Shown here: positions 44,516-63,704 of the stretch, one piece after another
Position numbering within the stretch: the first letter of the stretch is position 1
How the letters are laid out: every line of letters starts with the position of its first letter
DNA from: Acanthochlamys bracteata
Lineage: Eukaryota > Streptophyta > Magnoliopsida > Pandanales > Velloziaceae
DNA: 64,000 bases
Reading direction: 5' to 3'
Assembly (NCBI GenBank): GCA_019914995.1
Contig: CM034128.1
Location: 11,303,501 to 11,367,500 of the forward strand
Notes under the pieces: model-generated
The model's database searches: none
Told to the model about the DNA's origin: nothing
The model's input: only the letters and a program-made list of their open reading frames with translations
Position numbers and translations under genes: made by a program

Positions 44516-47500
44516 TTCTGGTCACGCCACGTCAGCACCGAGAACAGAATCAAGAACAGTTTTGGTATAATAGGGTTATAGTGGTAAAAGCGGTCAAGAA
44601 TCTGAGGGAGAGGATAAAGACGTTAAAGATAACTCCGGCGATGGATTAAAATCGAACTCCGGCGAACTTCGTCGGCGGAGGTCCGGTGCCGGTGAGAGTT
44701 TTTAGATATGGGAATTGGTTGAGAGATTGGGAAAGACACATTGCAGGAGAGAGGGTATACCAGGCTCATGGAGCATTTATTCTCTTCAATTAGAGAATGC
44801 TCTCGACTTTTGATTTTATATCATAAATGCCATTGATCGGACGATGGTAATGACGACAATGTTAGTACTAAAATCAATATATTGCACGAGAATAGGGATA
44901 TTATTGTAATTGAAGATGATGAGGTAACGGTTTTGGACTTGTTCAGCTAGGCTACAGTAAACGGGGTGAGCAGGCCCACGTTAAAGACTTATATGTTTAA
45001 GAATCCGATCTGGAAAGTATTCTTTCTTTCTTTTACAGATAACGAACTGTTTTACATTCACCAGAAAAGATGGTGTTGTATAGGAAGCCTTGCTTGCTAG
45101 TCCACGGCGGCAACGGAGGAAACCGATTCTATAAAAGCAGGCCACCTCCGACCAAGGATCCACAGGAGCAGCAATGGGGTGGGCACGTTAGGGGGTGGTG
45201 AGCAAGCATTAACTCTCTCTCCCTCTGAGATCTAAAAGAACACTAAAAAAAGGAAAAAAAGATTTGGTAGATCAATTGCAGTAGTCTTGTTAAGTTCGAG
45301 ATGGGTAACATTCAGCTAGTTTCATAAGGGAACGAATGGGATAGTTGCAGTAGAACACGCTTGTTCAGCTATGGTTGCTTAACAATTTCTATTTTAGAAA
45401 TAACAGTCATGATGCAGCAGGTAATGTGAACTCTAATAAGGTCGGGAAGAATTTTTTTATGATCAACAACGTTCTGAATTTCTCAAGTAGTCTGATGCCG
45501 AAAACCCACGACCACCAAATCCGGCGCCTCAACCAAAACCAATACCGATGCCGAAGCCAACTATTTCTAACAGTCACATTTAAAATAAAAAATTCCTCAA
45601 CCGAACTTACATCAAATAAAAAGTAGATATAAAAATTAAGCTCACTTTCTAATTGACGCACTTTTCATCCGCTTATTCTAGCAACTTACCCTAAAGCAAA
45701 ATAAATGCCCTAAACTATAGCAACTTATTCTAGCAATAGCCCATCACTATGAGCTATATATCTCATAACAATGATTATAATAGTTCATGAATTATAACTT
45801 ATATATAGTTAACAATTATAGTTCATGAAAGCATGCATAATATGATAATGAAACAATACTTCATCAAGTATCATCATGTTAAAAGTTCAAAAGCATTGAA
45901 TATGGAATTTTCCATTCTCAAGCCTTCATATTAATGTTCCTTAAATGTAAAGGCACGAACCAACGGCAACTAACCGTGGGAAGAGCAAAGAACCTTCGCC
46001 TAATAACTTATCTTAAAAGCTAGAAAAACTTGCTTCTTTTTCCTCTCTAGTTAGTTAGGTTTCGCAACCCGTTGCTCGACCTTTCTATCGAGTTCCTGCA
46101 TCTCTTTAATTTTTCATTTATGAGTCGTGCCTTTTAGGTTGATCTGTTTTATGAATGATTAATAATAACGTTCGATTTTGGTGTATGTAAGAGAAGCTGG
46201 CAAGCATTTGCACTAACTAACAACAACCTTTGATTTGAATACATATATAACTAATGACTCAAAAGGTTTCATTATAATATAATAACATTAATAATGCTAT
46301 CTTTCATGAATACGATATATATAGACGTATCCAGATTAGTTTCATGATATGAATTGAATGAGCCAGTAAATTAACTAAAACTTTTTGCCGACAAGTATCT
46401 TCTTCTAATATTAACTAAAATTATCCAGAAAGTTTTTTGAAAAGAAATATATATTTAGAAATTTTTGAAAAAAATCTTATCTTTTTAATAAGATCTCACA
46501 CCCACGTAGATTTTTCTGTAATTTTTTAAATTTGTTTAAAAAATATTTTATAAATATCTAAAATTTTTATAAAAATATAAATAAAAAATTGAAATAAAAA
46601 AATATTAATTTCTTTCAAACATCTGATATATCACATTGTTTGGAATGCTTAAACTAAGAAAAATGTTTTAATATAAAATATAACCTAATTTTTAAAAATT
46701 ATTTAAGAAAAGTTTTTTAGTTTTATAATAATTTATAATTTATGTATCTTTAGCAAAATTTTTAAAATTTATAAAAAATTTATTATGAAAAGTTTTGTCA
46801 AAACAACTCCTTTCATATATGCATGGAGCCTTTAATTAGCCAATTTGCACCAATAATATATATAGAGCTTTGTTGACTGATCTGATCATTAAATTCATGT
46901 CCAACCAAGAAAGCAGACCACGCCATTTTATGTGATCTACTACTGCATGCCTTACTTCATGACGATCACCATCTTTGAACGTTAAAGCTCCTCTCTAACA
47001 ATAACTCCCCTAACATTCAAATCTTATTGCTATATATATACACACACATTCTTCTAACGATCTTGTAATAGTGATATAAAAATTTAAGTCTTTCATCCAA
47101 TCACTCATGTTCTACAATGGGTAAAAACATTATTACAACTTAACAAATGAGAAGAGAAAGGGAGAGAAGAAAGAAAGAAAGAAGAGTGTTGAAAGCACAT
47201 GCCATGGACGTACGGGAACATTTAAAACGCTGGAAACAAAACCAGTGGTAAAGAAAAAGAACCAGAAAAGAAATAAATGGCAATCCTGATCACGGATCAA
47301 CTCATTGCTTACAACTCCCCCACAATTCATACAATCTACTCATCCAACCAAATCTTTGCTTATTCGATAAACTTTTTTTTCTTTTTTCAAATTTAACTAC
47401 AGACATCAATATGTTTATATTTAAAAAAAATTCTTTCATTCTTCTTTGTTTACTGCTACTGAAATCGCTGGTAGCTAGCAAGTTTTATTATTATTATTAT

Positions 47501-47600
47501 TATAAATAGTGAAATTAATTTAATGATGATGAAGATCGAAGAACGAACCCATTGATAAATAATTGATCGAAGAAGAAGATGATGATGATGAAGACGAAGA
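44516..47600. other. Long intergenic region
   Basis: Three kilobases between the small protein gene and the KCS stop. A 43-residue candidate open frame lies at 45070-45201 (+). The stretch 46430-46800 is AT-rich with blocks similar to the miniature elements, and 47480-47600 contains ATT and GAT/GAA runs next to the KCS stop. Nothing else was recognisable. Confidence 0.4.
45070..45201 (+). CDS. Candidate 43-residue small open reading frame
   Basis: ATG at 45070 to TGA at 45199-45201. The peptide begins MVLYRKPCLLVHGGNGGNRF and continues with a Pro/Lys segment ending GGHVRGW. GC content is clearly above the surrounding DNA, which is the only sign of coding. I do not recognise the peptide; it could equally be a non-coding transcript or a gene fragment. 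Confidence 0.25.
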   Translation: MVLYRKPCLLVHGGNGGNRFYKSRPPPTKDPQEQQWGGHVRGW

Positions 47601-49037
47601 TCAATCTTCAGTAGTAACGACTCCGCCGTTAACGTTCCTTCCTCTCTTGATAGCTTCTTCCACGTACTTCTCATCGTCGTTCACCCAAGAATACTTCTCC
47701 ATGAACGGGTTCACTAGCGTCTGCGGCGGATAATCGTCGATGCGATCTCCCCAAACGTTACCGTCGTCGAGGTCTCTCAAAACTTCCCACAAACAGCTGT
47801 TGCACTTGAAACCGGAACCGAAACCGATCATAAGCACTCTGTCCTTCTTCTTAAGTCTCTTCTTTGCTTCCATGTAACCTAAAACGTACCACATGCTGCT
47901 TGCAGACGTGTTTCCGAATCTGTGCAGAGTCATTCTTGCCGGCTCTAGATCGTGCTTGCTAAGCCCCAGACCTCTACCGACACCTTCGATCACTGCGGAT
48001 CCTCCTGGGTGGAGACAGAAATGTTCCACGCCGGATTTGAAGTTGGGCGGCTTTTGTGCTTTACCTGGTTGCTTCTGTTGTTTCATCAGCAGCCCTCTGG
48101 AGAGAACGTAGAGTACGAGTTCTCGCAGAGGTAAGATTTTGGGGGCGAGACGCTGTAGATTTGCGGAGAAAGCTCGGGCGGCAGCTTTAGGTAAATCTTT
48201 GCCGAGGTAGATTCCGACGAACCCTTCGTCGTCTTCCTTCTGCAAGGCGCAGTTGTGGGCTTCGTCGCGGGCACCGTGGTGCGTTCGCACGAGGCATTTC
48301 ATGGCGAGCTTGGACCGCGACCGGAGAGCTGGATCATTGGTGAGAAGCATGGAGCAGCCGCCGCAGCGGAAGAGGCAGTTGCCAAGCATCATGGACTTAT
48401 CCCTGCCCGCGTACCAGTTCGGTCCGATCGATTCAGAGGACACCACTAACGCCGTGGTCTTGCGTCCCCTCGATATCATGATGTTATTTGCGAGATCGAC
48501 GGAGATCAAACTAGCACTGCATCCCATGCCTGACAAATTATAGATCTTCACATCTTCCCTCATCTTGTACTTGTTGATGATTCGAGAAGCTAACGAAGGC
48601 GCTGGGGAGAACATGGAGACATTGACAACAAGAACGTCAACGTCGGACGGCGAGAATCCGGTGCGGGCAAATAACTCATCGATTACGGCCACGAAGCATT
48701 CGTCCATCTCTTCAAGGGAATCACTCAACAACGGAGTTTCTTCACGGCCTTCTACTAAGATACCTTTAGGGCCGTACGTCTCCTCACCGATGCCTGAATT
48801 AACGATGACTTTGAGTAAGAACCTATGCTCGGCCTGTCCCAGGCGGAGATTTCTCTCCACGATATCTGCGCAGAGGTTGGTGGGAAGCTTCCGATCATTG
48901 GAAGGTTTGTAAAGCACATAGTCTAAAAGAAAACAGTCGCGGTAGCGGCGTCGGTGGACGGACTTCCAGAGAAGCACAAGGAGAGGGAAGAGGAGGAGGA
49001 CCGTAGCGGAGAGAAGCAAGAAATTCAAAACCACCAT
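47601..49037 (-). CDS. 3-ketoacyl-CoA synthase (KCS3/12/19-like)
   Basis: An intronless 478-codon frame with ATG at 49037. One hydrophobic span (about 3-24) anchors it in the ER; many KCS enzymes have two. Catalytic residues are all visible: Cys173 in SGMGCSAS, His253/254 in RTHHGARD, His343 in CLHPGG, and His372 and Asn376 in HRFGNTSAS. KCS condenses malonyl-CoA with long-chain acyl-CoA, the first step of very-long-chain fatty acid elongation for wax, suberin and membranes. Features such as YGPKGILVEGREE and the single anchor point to the KCS3/KCS12/KCS19 clade. In Arabidopsis, KCS3 has been reported to restrain KCS6, so a regulatory role is possible. The coding sequence is GC-rich in AT-rich flanks. 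Confidence 0.95.
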   Translation of the reverse strand: MVVLNFLLLSATVLLLFPLLVLLWKSVHRRRYRDCFLLDYVLYKPSNDRKLPTNLCADIVERNLRLGQAEHRFLLKVIVNSGIGEETYGPKGILVEGREETPLLSDSLEEMDECFVAVIDELFARTGFSPSDVDVLVVNVSMFSPAPSLASRIINKYKMREDVKIYNLSGMGCSASLISVDLANNIMISRGRKTTALVVSSESIGPNWYAGRDKSMMLGNCLFRCGGCSMLLTNDPALRSRSKLAMKCLVRTHHGARDEAHNCALQKEDDEGFVGIYLGKDLPKAAARAFSANLQRLAPKILPLRELVLYVLSRGLLMKQQKQPGKAQKPPNFKSGVEHFCLHPGGSAVIEGVGRGLGLSKHDLEPARMTLHRFGNTSASSMWYVLGYMEAKKRLKKKDRVLMIGFGSGFKCNSCLWEVLRDLDDGNVWGDRIDDYPPQTLVNPFMEKYSWVNDDEKYVEEAIKRGRNVNGGVVTTED

Positions 49038-52000
49038 TATCTTCTCGTAGCTAACTAGCAGCTATCTCTGTAAGATGTTAGCAGCAGCAAACAGCAGTAC
49101 TGAAAACACTAGCTAGAAGAAATGGTTTTTTTTTTTTTTTTTCTTTTGGGCTTTCTTGCTATGATATATGGAGGGGGTGATTACCGCTAACGACAAAACA
49201 ACGTAGTACAACTAAGATAGTAAGCAGATGAAGGAGGTGGAAGGAATGCTATATATGTAGGGATAGTAGCGAAAGGGTTGGGTGAAAGTGCAGCAGAACT
49301 GAGCAAGGAGCGAAGAAAAGAGGAAGAATTCAATGCGGTGTCACACTGCCCAACTAACTGACCTTCTTGTAGATGGAAATCGACAGCTAACTCTGGATGC
49401 GTTTGTTTTTGATTTTCTTCTGCGAAATTTTTTAATTTTTAATATATATTTTATAAATATTTAAAAAATTTATTTAAATATTTAAAAATTTTAAAAAATT
49501 TTATATAATAAAATTTTTTTATAATATATATTTTATTATTTTTAAAAATAAAAATAATAAAATTTATTTTAAAAAAAAATAAAAATATTTTTTATTTTAA
49601 ATTAATATTATTTTATAAGTAATTTCAAACGCACCCAGACTACCTCCTTCGCACGCTGTTCTGGCTTTCCTGCTTTGCTTTGCCTTTTCCTTTTGCGTTG
49701 GATTTATTAAATTTCATTTGTATATATACTATATAAGAGATAATTAAAAATGCTGAAAATAATTTTATTAGATATATATATATATATAAAATTTTAAAAT
49801 ATATTTAAAATTATTTAAAAAATCCTCATACAACGACTATAACACAGAACAGACATAAATATCGAGTCACGATGGTCCCTCTCAGACTCAAAAGGCTCAA
49901 TTTAAGTTCTGCTCAGCAGCAGTAATGCACTAGAAGTAGAAACTGCTTTTGTAATTATAATTAGCTCCGCATCTTCTCAAAAAGTTCTTCTTTCACAAGT
50001 TCTTCCCAACACAATTGACAGGTAGTGCATAAGACTGTTTTTTCCAGTAAAGTGATTCATTCAATGAGATAGATCACCTACCTGCTTTTACTGCTACTTG
50101 CACTGATCTCAGGTAGCTAACTGAAGCGTGCTCTTACCCCTTTGTGTCACCGAAGCTACTCTCGGAGACTGAAAACTACAAAGACTGGGAATACATGTTA
50201 ATTCGTTTAATAATCATAACAAAATAACAGTTCAATTCAAGTGTTAATGCCTATCAATGTCGACAAAGAGAGACAATAATAGGATCATACTATACAGACA
50301 GAAACCAGTTACTATCACTTCCAATTGATTAACCAACAAGATCAGCAGTACATCTTTATAAATAATATAACACTCAAGGTCTTGACACATGTAGAATAGA
50401 ATAGAAAGCGGACCAAAAACCAATTCCATAAAAAAATAAGAAGATAAGGTTTTATTTTCATACATACTTTTCTTTCTTTGGATTTAGTAGTTTTCTATCT
50501 GAAGGCAAAACAAATTTAAGTACAACAGCCAACGGCCACCTACGTAGTTACATAAATAATTGATCAAACATGATCGGAGGTCATCGCTCATGTCTAATAT
50601 AAGCTGGCATTTATTTACTTGTAGTATATATAGTACAGCTTCTACTAATCAAGGGGTCCCTTTCTAACTTCTCCATCTCTATTTATTGCTGCAGAGACAG
50701 CAAGCTTACTTGGTCCATCATCACTAACAAATTTCAACCTCAAGCATCTAATATTTGGAATTCATTCATGATTTAAGATCAAGTGTTCTCGATCCGATTT
50801 AAGTAGTTTTCTACCTGCACCTTCTCATTGCTTAAAATCATGACAAGCCACGCACATGAAACCAGCACACAGTTTGCCCAAACATAACTGCTACTACAAA
50901 AGAGAACTTAATATCAACAGCAATTTTCATTTGACAGTAGAGCTCAACAGAAGAATGACGACTACAATTTTCTCAATGTCTAAAAGTGAGCAAAAAAAGA
51001 AGTTCTCAAAGAAATGCTCATTATACCAAATGAAGCTTGATACGCAAGAAGAAATACCCAACGCTTCAAATTAAATGCGGAGGACAACTTATACCAGCAA
51101 TTCAACATGATTGAGTTAACTGCCACACACTGACTCATATAATTTTTACACACATTGGTTGGTACCTTCATCTCCCTCAATTGGTAATTAACCAAAAGCT
51201 ATGCTAGGCATGTTTTCGGTTCTCAAATACTTTCTGCAATATAATGTACAATAAGTTTCATTACTCAGCAGCACACAAGTCATATCTGCTTTGTTGATGC
51301 ATAACATAGATCATCAAAAGTATTAGAGTCTAAGACTTGCATGTGTCTTCTTAATGACAATTAGCTACATGACAATTAGGTGTTGGGTACGAGAGGCGTA
51401 TGTTTCACAAAAGGTGTACCTATGTCCTATGGTTAGGCCAATGCACCATGATATAATGGTAGTAGATAGAAACTGCAGATCCAAACAGAGGTCGCTATCA
51501 AAGAAATGTTGAAAGCTTAACTCGATACAACAACTTAATGCAGCACTCAAGGGATAAAGAATTCTAACTTAGCAATAACACAACCTAGATAATCCAACTT
51601 ATAGAATGATTGAGATGCAATAATTTAAAAACAGAAACATGACGACCCTATCCTATTACTTGAAGAATTGGGAGTCAGAAGCCTTGAACGATACCTCATA
51701 AACTCTATCAACCGCCAGCAGATATCTCCTACTGCCCCTACAAAATGAATTTATGCCACAGAAGTTGACCTTCTAGAATGATATAATGTTAGAAACTAAA
51801 CAGATTGTGAAGAACACGAGTCAATAAAAAAACTTATCCTTGTGCGGACTCATAGAATTGGCAAGTGCAAAAAGAGTTTTGGTCAACTCCATCACCATAC
51901 TTATGGTTTCCTTTCCCACTCTGTCTTGACTTAGTAGCAAGAGGAGACTTTCCAGTTTATAGAGGATGCTAGAGAATAAAAGCATGCAAGAACCATGTAA

Positions 52001-52746
52001 TCGCATTGATAATACTTGACTGGTAGAATAAATCCAGTTAACTATGCTTAATGAAATGGGAGAAGATAAGAGGAGATGATTTGCAGCAACATACCGGAGC
52101 GCCAGGTCAGCACAATAGGTTACACAAACAAATCCAACCTGCCACAGACAAGAGTGGTACTGACAGGATGCTCCTCTGCAAGTCAGCTGCATGCTCTTGA
52201 TACTTTCTGGAACGAAAGGAGCCATCACTGCATAATTAACTTAGTCTTGTTCAACTTTTTGAAGATAGAAGATAGGCTGCTCTGATAAGATAAAGCACCA
52301 GGAATGTCAATAAATGTTCTGCCGGATATAATACATGAACTACAAAAAATTTCACAACAGCTAAGTAAGAAAATATAATAAGAATGTCACAATAGTGAAG
52401 CAAAGAACGCATCGAGTATTGTGGCAAGTATCAAATAATGAACAGATACAGAACCTCCAAAAAAGCGAGAAAATTAAGGTCAACCACAGAGCCCAATCTC
52501 AAACTTCAAAACAAATACTTTACACTAGTGATCCAATCTCATTAACTTCAAACAAATCATTCCTTATTTTTCCGGATCAAGCAACTTGAAGCATTAAAAT
52601 GTACATACACATTGCATCCCTTTTATTGCGCAAGTAAGGGAGCAGCAGCAGGATAACTGCTAAGGATGCCGTAAAGTAAAATGTAACTGTATACTGATGA
52701 TTTGGTAAAACCAATTAGCCAAGCTGTAGCTTGGTTGTCGAAGTCT
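49038..52746. other. Intergenic: KCS promoter and unresolved exon-like islands
   Basis: The KCS upstream region includes a poly-T run at 49125-49142 and a miniature element at 49395-49636. From about 50000 to 52740 the DNA has intron-like composition. Short minus-strand islands with good splice borders occur at 52219..52136 and 51741..51698, and a third open island lies near 51836-51980, but I could not assemble them into a gene. Confidence 0.35.
49395..49636 (+). mobile_element. AT-rich miniature element, best-preserved copy
   Basis: It has terminal inverted repeats GGATGCGTTTG (49395-49405) and CAAACGCACCC (49626-49636), matching at 10 of 11 positions. The interior is about 220 bp of almost pure A/T and can fold on itself. 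There is no coding capacity. A target-site duplication was not identified with certainty. The superfamily is unassigned. Confidence 0.65.
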
Positions 52747-59808
<7,062 letters not shown>

Positions 59809-60479
59809 GTTTCTCTGATATCACACATCCGCATTCATCAGCGAACTGTTAGAAATGAAAATACACGAGATCGAAACGAAGAATTCAATCAGAAATTCTT
59901 CTTACCTTGAAAGAAATCTAGGGTCTCGTTCGCTAGAGCTTTAAAGGATTGAAGATTTAGGAACTATGAATAAATCAGTCATCAATCGGAAGAAAGAGAA
60001 GAAGAAGAATCATGGAGACTGGGAGCCAAAGCAGAGAAGAGACACCTTACACTTGCTGGCGGCTTACTTTGTAATAAATTACATAATGCCATCAGGGATC
60101 TTGACTTTGACTAACAACTGGACCGAAATGCAGTGACAGTGTCATACACTGTGGGACCCGCTAGAACATGAATCCGCCTTTGCTGAGTTGTTGGCGGCGT
60201 AAAGAAGGACAAATTATAATTAACAAAGAACGAGACCTCGATATTTCTTTCTGGGTTGATTGATACCATGCATAAAATAATGTGATGATGGGAAAAGTAC
60301 CAACTAGGTATTTCCAAAAAGTACACAAAAATACTGTATGTCAAATTATTGGCTCGTTCTACAATCAGCTTTCCAAATCGAATGAAACTTCAATATCAGC
60401 GAAGCCGTGATAAGTCTGCAGAAACTTTATATACTACAAGAAGAACTGGCTGCAAGAAGCTTTCTGCTGGTTGCGAAAA
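59809..60479. other. GR1 upstream region and 3' flank of the mS34-like gene
   Basis: About 670 bp. The GR1 leader and promoter are on the left and the 3' UTR of the next minus-strand gene on the right. No coding block recognised. Confidence 0.45.
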
Positions 60480-62680
60480 TTAGTCCTTTTCTTCCTCTTG
60501 CTTCATCTTTTTCTGCCATCTGCGTTTCTGGAAAGAATGAACATAAATCAGAATAGGTATGAAGGATGGAAATATCCATAAAAGCTCTGAAATACTAAGA
60601 ACTTTTTCTACGTAACAGAGACAATATACATCAAGGGAGCTGATACATAGGACTCCTTCCTCATATTGCCATATCATAATCATTGGCTGAAAAGAACTCC
60701 ATCTTATTAAACAACTCCTATTCAAGGACCGCAAACTCGTTCGAGATTGCCAATACACGGGTCTGTGGGTTTACTTTGAACTATTTCTGACCCAGCAAGA
60801 CCCCTAACCCCTATGTTATTGTTTTGACTTGTCAAGGATGAGTTGCACTACCAGCAACTTCAACTGAGACATTTTACCTTAAATTCAGACTTGCAAGGAA
60901 AGCACTCAACATATGCATGCTCATTGATTATGAGCAAAAGGAGTCACTTGGGCAGTAAGCAGACAAGAACCACATATACGGCATGTCCTCAGAAAATGAT
61001 GTTAAGGTTTGAAACTTACTAAGTAGTTAATATCACCATTAGATGACCATGGCAAAGCAATTATGTCAAATTCATCAATGAAAGCAACACATGGGCAAGT
61101 CAGATGTAAGTGATAATTCAATAGGATTGGCAATCCCACGAACTAAGAATCAATTCAAGGTGGAATGCAAGGCTCACAAGCCATCTTCTTGAGTAGAGAT
61201 TTATATATGAATATTTGTGACACTAGATTCAAGTAACTACGCACAGTACATTTCCTTTAAACCCTTCTGAGAATGAAAATTCACATAGCAAGGTGCCTCC
61301 TGATAAATAGACATACAAATATTTGACAGCTACATAAAAATTATAACATTTGGAAACAAAAGATTGGAGTGAGACTGTTCTCCTAATAAAAAATTCAGTC
61401 TGGCAATATGATATCTAATAATGCAAAGACATGCAGCACTAGACTAGCTTTACAAGAATTCAATTTTGTAGGTAATTTAAACCTAATAGAAAATCTGGAC
61501 CTCTACAATTCTACTTTGTAAAACAGCACTTTGATGAATTAATTGATCAAAATGCTTCTCCAAAAATAAATGAACCAAGCATTGTAATTCAAGGAACATA
61601 AATGAATAGTATGTTGGAAGAAAAAACGAAAATGAAGCCAACCTTATAATCCAGTAACATCTCAGGCATCTTCTTCATCAGCTCAGCTGTATTCGCCCTC
61701 CTACATATGCCACAAAGTGAAGTTTCTTAATGATAGTATAGGGAGAATCACAAACATAACAGCTACCACAAAAAATTCATTCGAAATTAAGAAAAAAGGT
61801 AAAACACAATAGAAAAGGATAGTGGTTCTTACTTCTCTGCAGAAACACGATCACACTTGTGCCCCTTGCGCTTGTTCCTCATTTCCCCCCTTGGCGGATC
61901 ATATGGCCAATCCCTGGAAATTTTCAATTTATTACAAATTTACTATCGCAAATGACCATTAATCAGGTCAACAAATTATGATCAGAACTATTTCTCTTAC
62001 TAATAAACCAAGAAACAAAAATAATTCGGAAACCAACAAACCATCAACATGCATAATCTGGGCTCTGGAGAACCCTTCTACTCTATATCCAAATACAGCT
62101 AAAAGATGATTAACATAAAAATTTTAAATAAAAATAATAGTAATAAATAAAAATCGTTGAAATCAAAAGTAGTTAGGAACCTCCATCTTGATACCAACCA
62201 TTTTTCAAATTAAACAGTTCGCGATGGGAACCCAATTTCACTACCCCATCTCGAGTAAAACCATTTAATCTACAAATACATGAACAAAGAAAGGAAAATC
62301 ATGTTCATAGTTCAATCTCATCGAAATCAAACCACTCAAAAACCCACTGATCATCGAACAACAATCACTGAACACAAGAGAAAGATCAAATGCGCGAAGA
62401 AGAGAGATCGAAGAAAAAATGAGAGATCAGTGACTCACTCTCCGGTGAGGAGAACTTCCTTTCGAAGCCGAGCGCGTTGGCGAGCCGAGATGTCGAGAGG
62501 TTTCCACGCGCCTAGATGCCAGTATCCCCACACACCCTTCGACAGCTCTCCCTTGAACTTCTCCAACTTCTCGCGCCATTGAAATCTTCTCACACCCACG
62601 CCAACATCTGCCGCCGCCGCAGCTGTCGGAGTACTAACCGTTGCCGCCTTCACCACCGCCGCAGCGGCTTTGCTCGCCAT
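60480..62680 (-). CDS. Probable mitochondrial ribosomal small-subunit protein mS34-like
   Basis: Four exons: 62680..62439, 61913..61833, 61700..61643 and 60527..60480, giving 142 residues with all phases joining. The N-terminus is Ala/Val/Thr-rich without acidic residues, fitting a mitochondrial presequence. The conserved part includes KGELSKGVWGYWHLGAWKPL, ARQRARLRKEVLL, DWPYDPPRGEM, RKGHKCDR and MPEMLLDYKKRRWQKKMK. I associate this with the plant family annotated as 28S/mitoribosomal S34, but the link is from memory. The very basic composition fits an RNA-bound ribosomal protein. Site II promoter motifs upstream agree with a ribosomal or mitochondrial role. Three of the exons are under 90 bp. 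Confidence 0.7.
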
Positions 62681-63047
62681 CGACCTGTTTGCTTAACCGA
62701 AACAATTCAGCACTTCCTTGACTTCGATGAAAGGCCCTTTAGTGGGCCTGCTTTATTGGGCTTTCGATGGGATACTACACATAATAAGATAGTGCCCAAA
62801 GAGCCCAATAAAGCTCCTAAGGAAAGCAAACCCTTTAACGGAGATCTGCGTTGATACAAAATTGAAAAGAAATCTGTATATAGCTTCATGATGATCCCAA
62901 ATTTCCTCTCTTCATTTGTAACAGATCGATTAACACAAGGCATGAAGAAATGACACAAAAATGGAAACAGAATTACTAGTTGCTTCAGTAACCAGTTCGC
63001 AAAGTATACAAGTGAACATTTTTTTACAGCAGTTGCTTCTGCGTTAT
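62681..63047. promoter_or_regulatory. Promoter region of the mS34-like gene with site II motifs
   Basis: TGGGCC at 62743-62748, TGGGCT at 62757-62762 and AGCCCA at 62802-62807 lie 60-130 bp before the ATG at 62680. Clusters of site II motifs close to the start are a known signature of plant ribosomal and mitochondrial gene promoters. The rest of the interval is the 3' flank of the phosphopantetheine adenylyltransferase gene. Confidence 0.6.
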
Positions 63048-63704
63048 TCATTCTCCGTTGGTAGTTGGTAGATGGCCTTTCTTATCAGGTTGATCTGGCG
63101 GATTCAATCCAGCATTTTGCAATCGTCCAGCTTCAAGTCTTCTTAAAGCAGTTGAGCTTAACTTCTCGCCGCTATCTCCAGGCAAAAGGTCAATAACCTC
63201 AACCTGAGATGAGATTAGAGGCAAAAGTGGAAGGTTTCTAAGATTGCAAATTTACAAGGAGCAGAAGGCACAGACCAAGTAAACATTGGTTCAACTTCAA
63301 ATGAGAATCTTGTTCGAACCAAGGGTTCACATTTCCTGTTATTGTATGGCAATACTTGTGTATATATGGATATGCTGAAGTGCATGTAACTGGGAGAAAA
63401 TTATATTATTACCAGAAATGTCGATATAAAAAGTCTATGGGTAGTATGGAAGAATACAGGAAAAAGTTACTTTAAGATATACTAGGAAAAGTTTTTGCAT
63501 AAAACACATGGAAATGCTTTGTTAGAGTGTGCTTGCAGGTCAAGGAAATGAATTTTATTTATGTAGTGTAGCATTACATTATCCTGGAAGTACAGGAAGT
63601 TCCAATCATAGCATAGGTGCAGAAATCAAGTTACCTTCAACTCCGGCAAGCCTTTCTCAGCTCTCTTTCTGTTAACCGAGTGACCTCCTGTTAATGTTTC
63701 TTTG
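63048..63704 (-). CDS. COAD: Phosphopantetheine adenylyltransferase (CoA synthesis), C-terminal part
   Basis: Two terminal exons are visible: 63704..63635 and 63203..63048 (stop TGA at 63050-63048). They encode SKETLTGGHSVNRKRAEKGL, PELKVEVIDLLPGD and EKLSSTALRRLEAGRL, followed by a hydrophilic Pro/Lys tail ending TTNGE. The pattern K-E-T-L-x-G-G-x-x-V-N-(K/R)-K-R and the S-S-T-x-L-R-(K/R)-x-E-A helix match the C-terminus of plant PPAT/COAD, which joins phosphopantetheine and ATP to make dephospho-CoA. The gene continues beyond the right edge; the nucleotide-binding N-terminal part is not in the window, and I saw no further exon between 63705 and 64000. Confidence 0.8.

Noticed and set aside
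47893..48912. Several plus-strand open frames across the KCS gene
   Set aside because: They are shadows of the GC-rich intronless KCS coding sequence on the minus strand.
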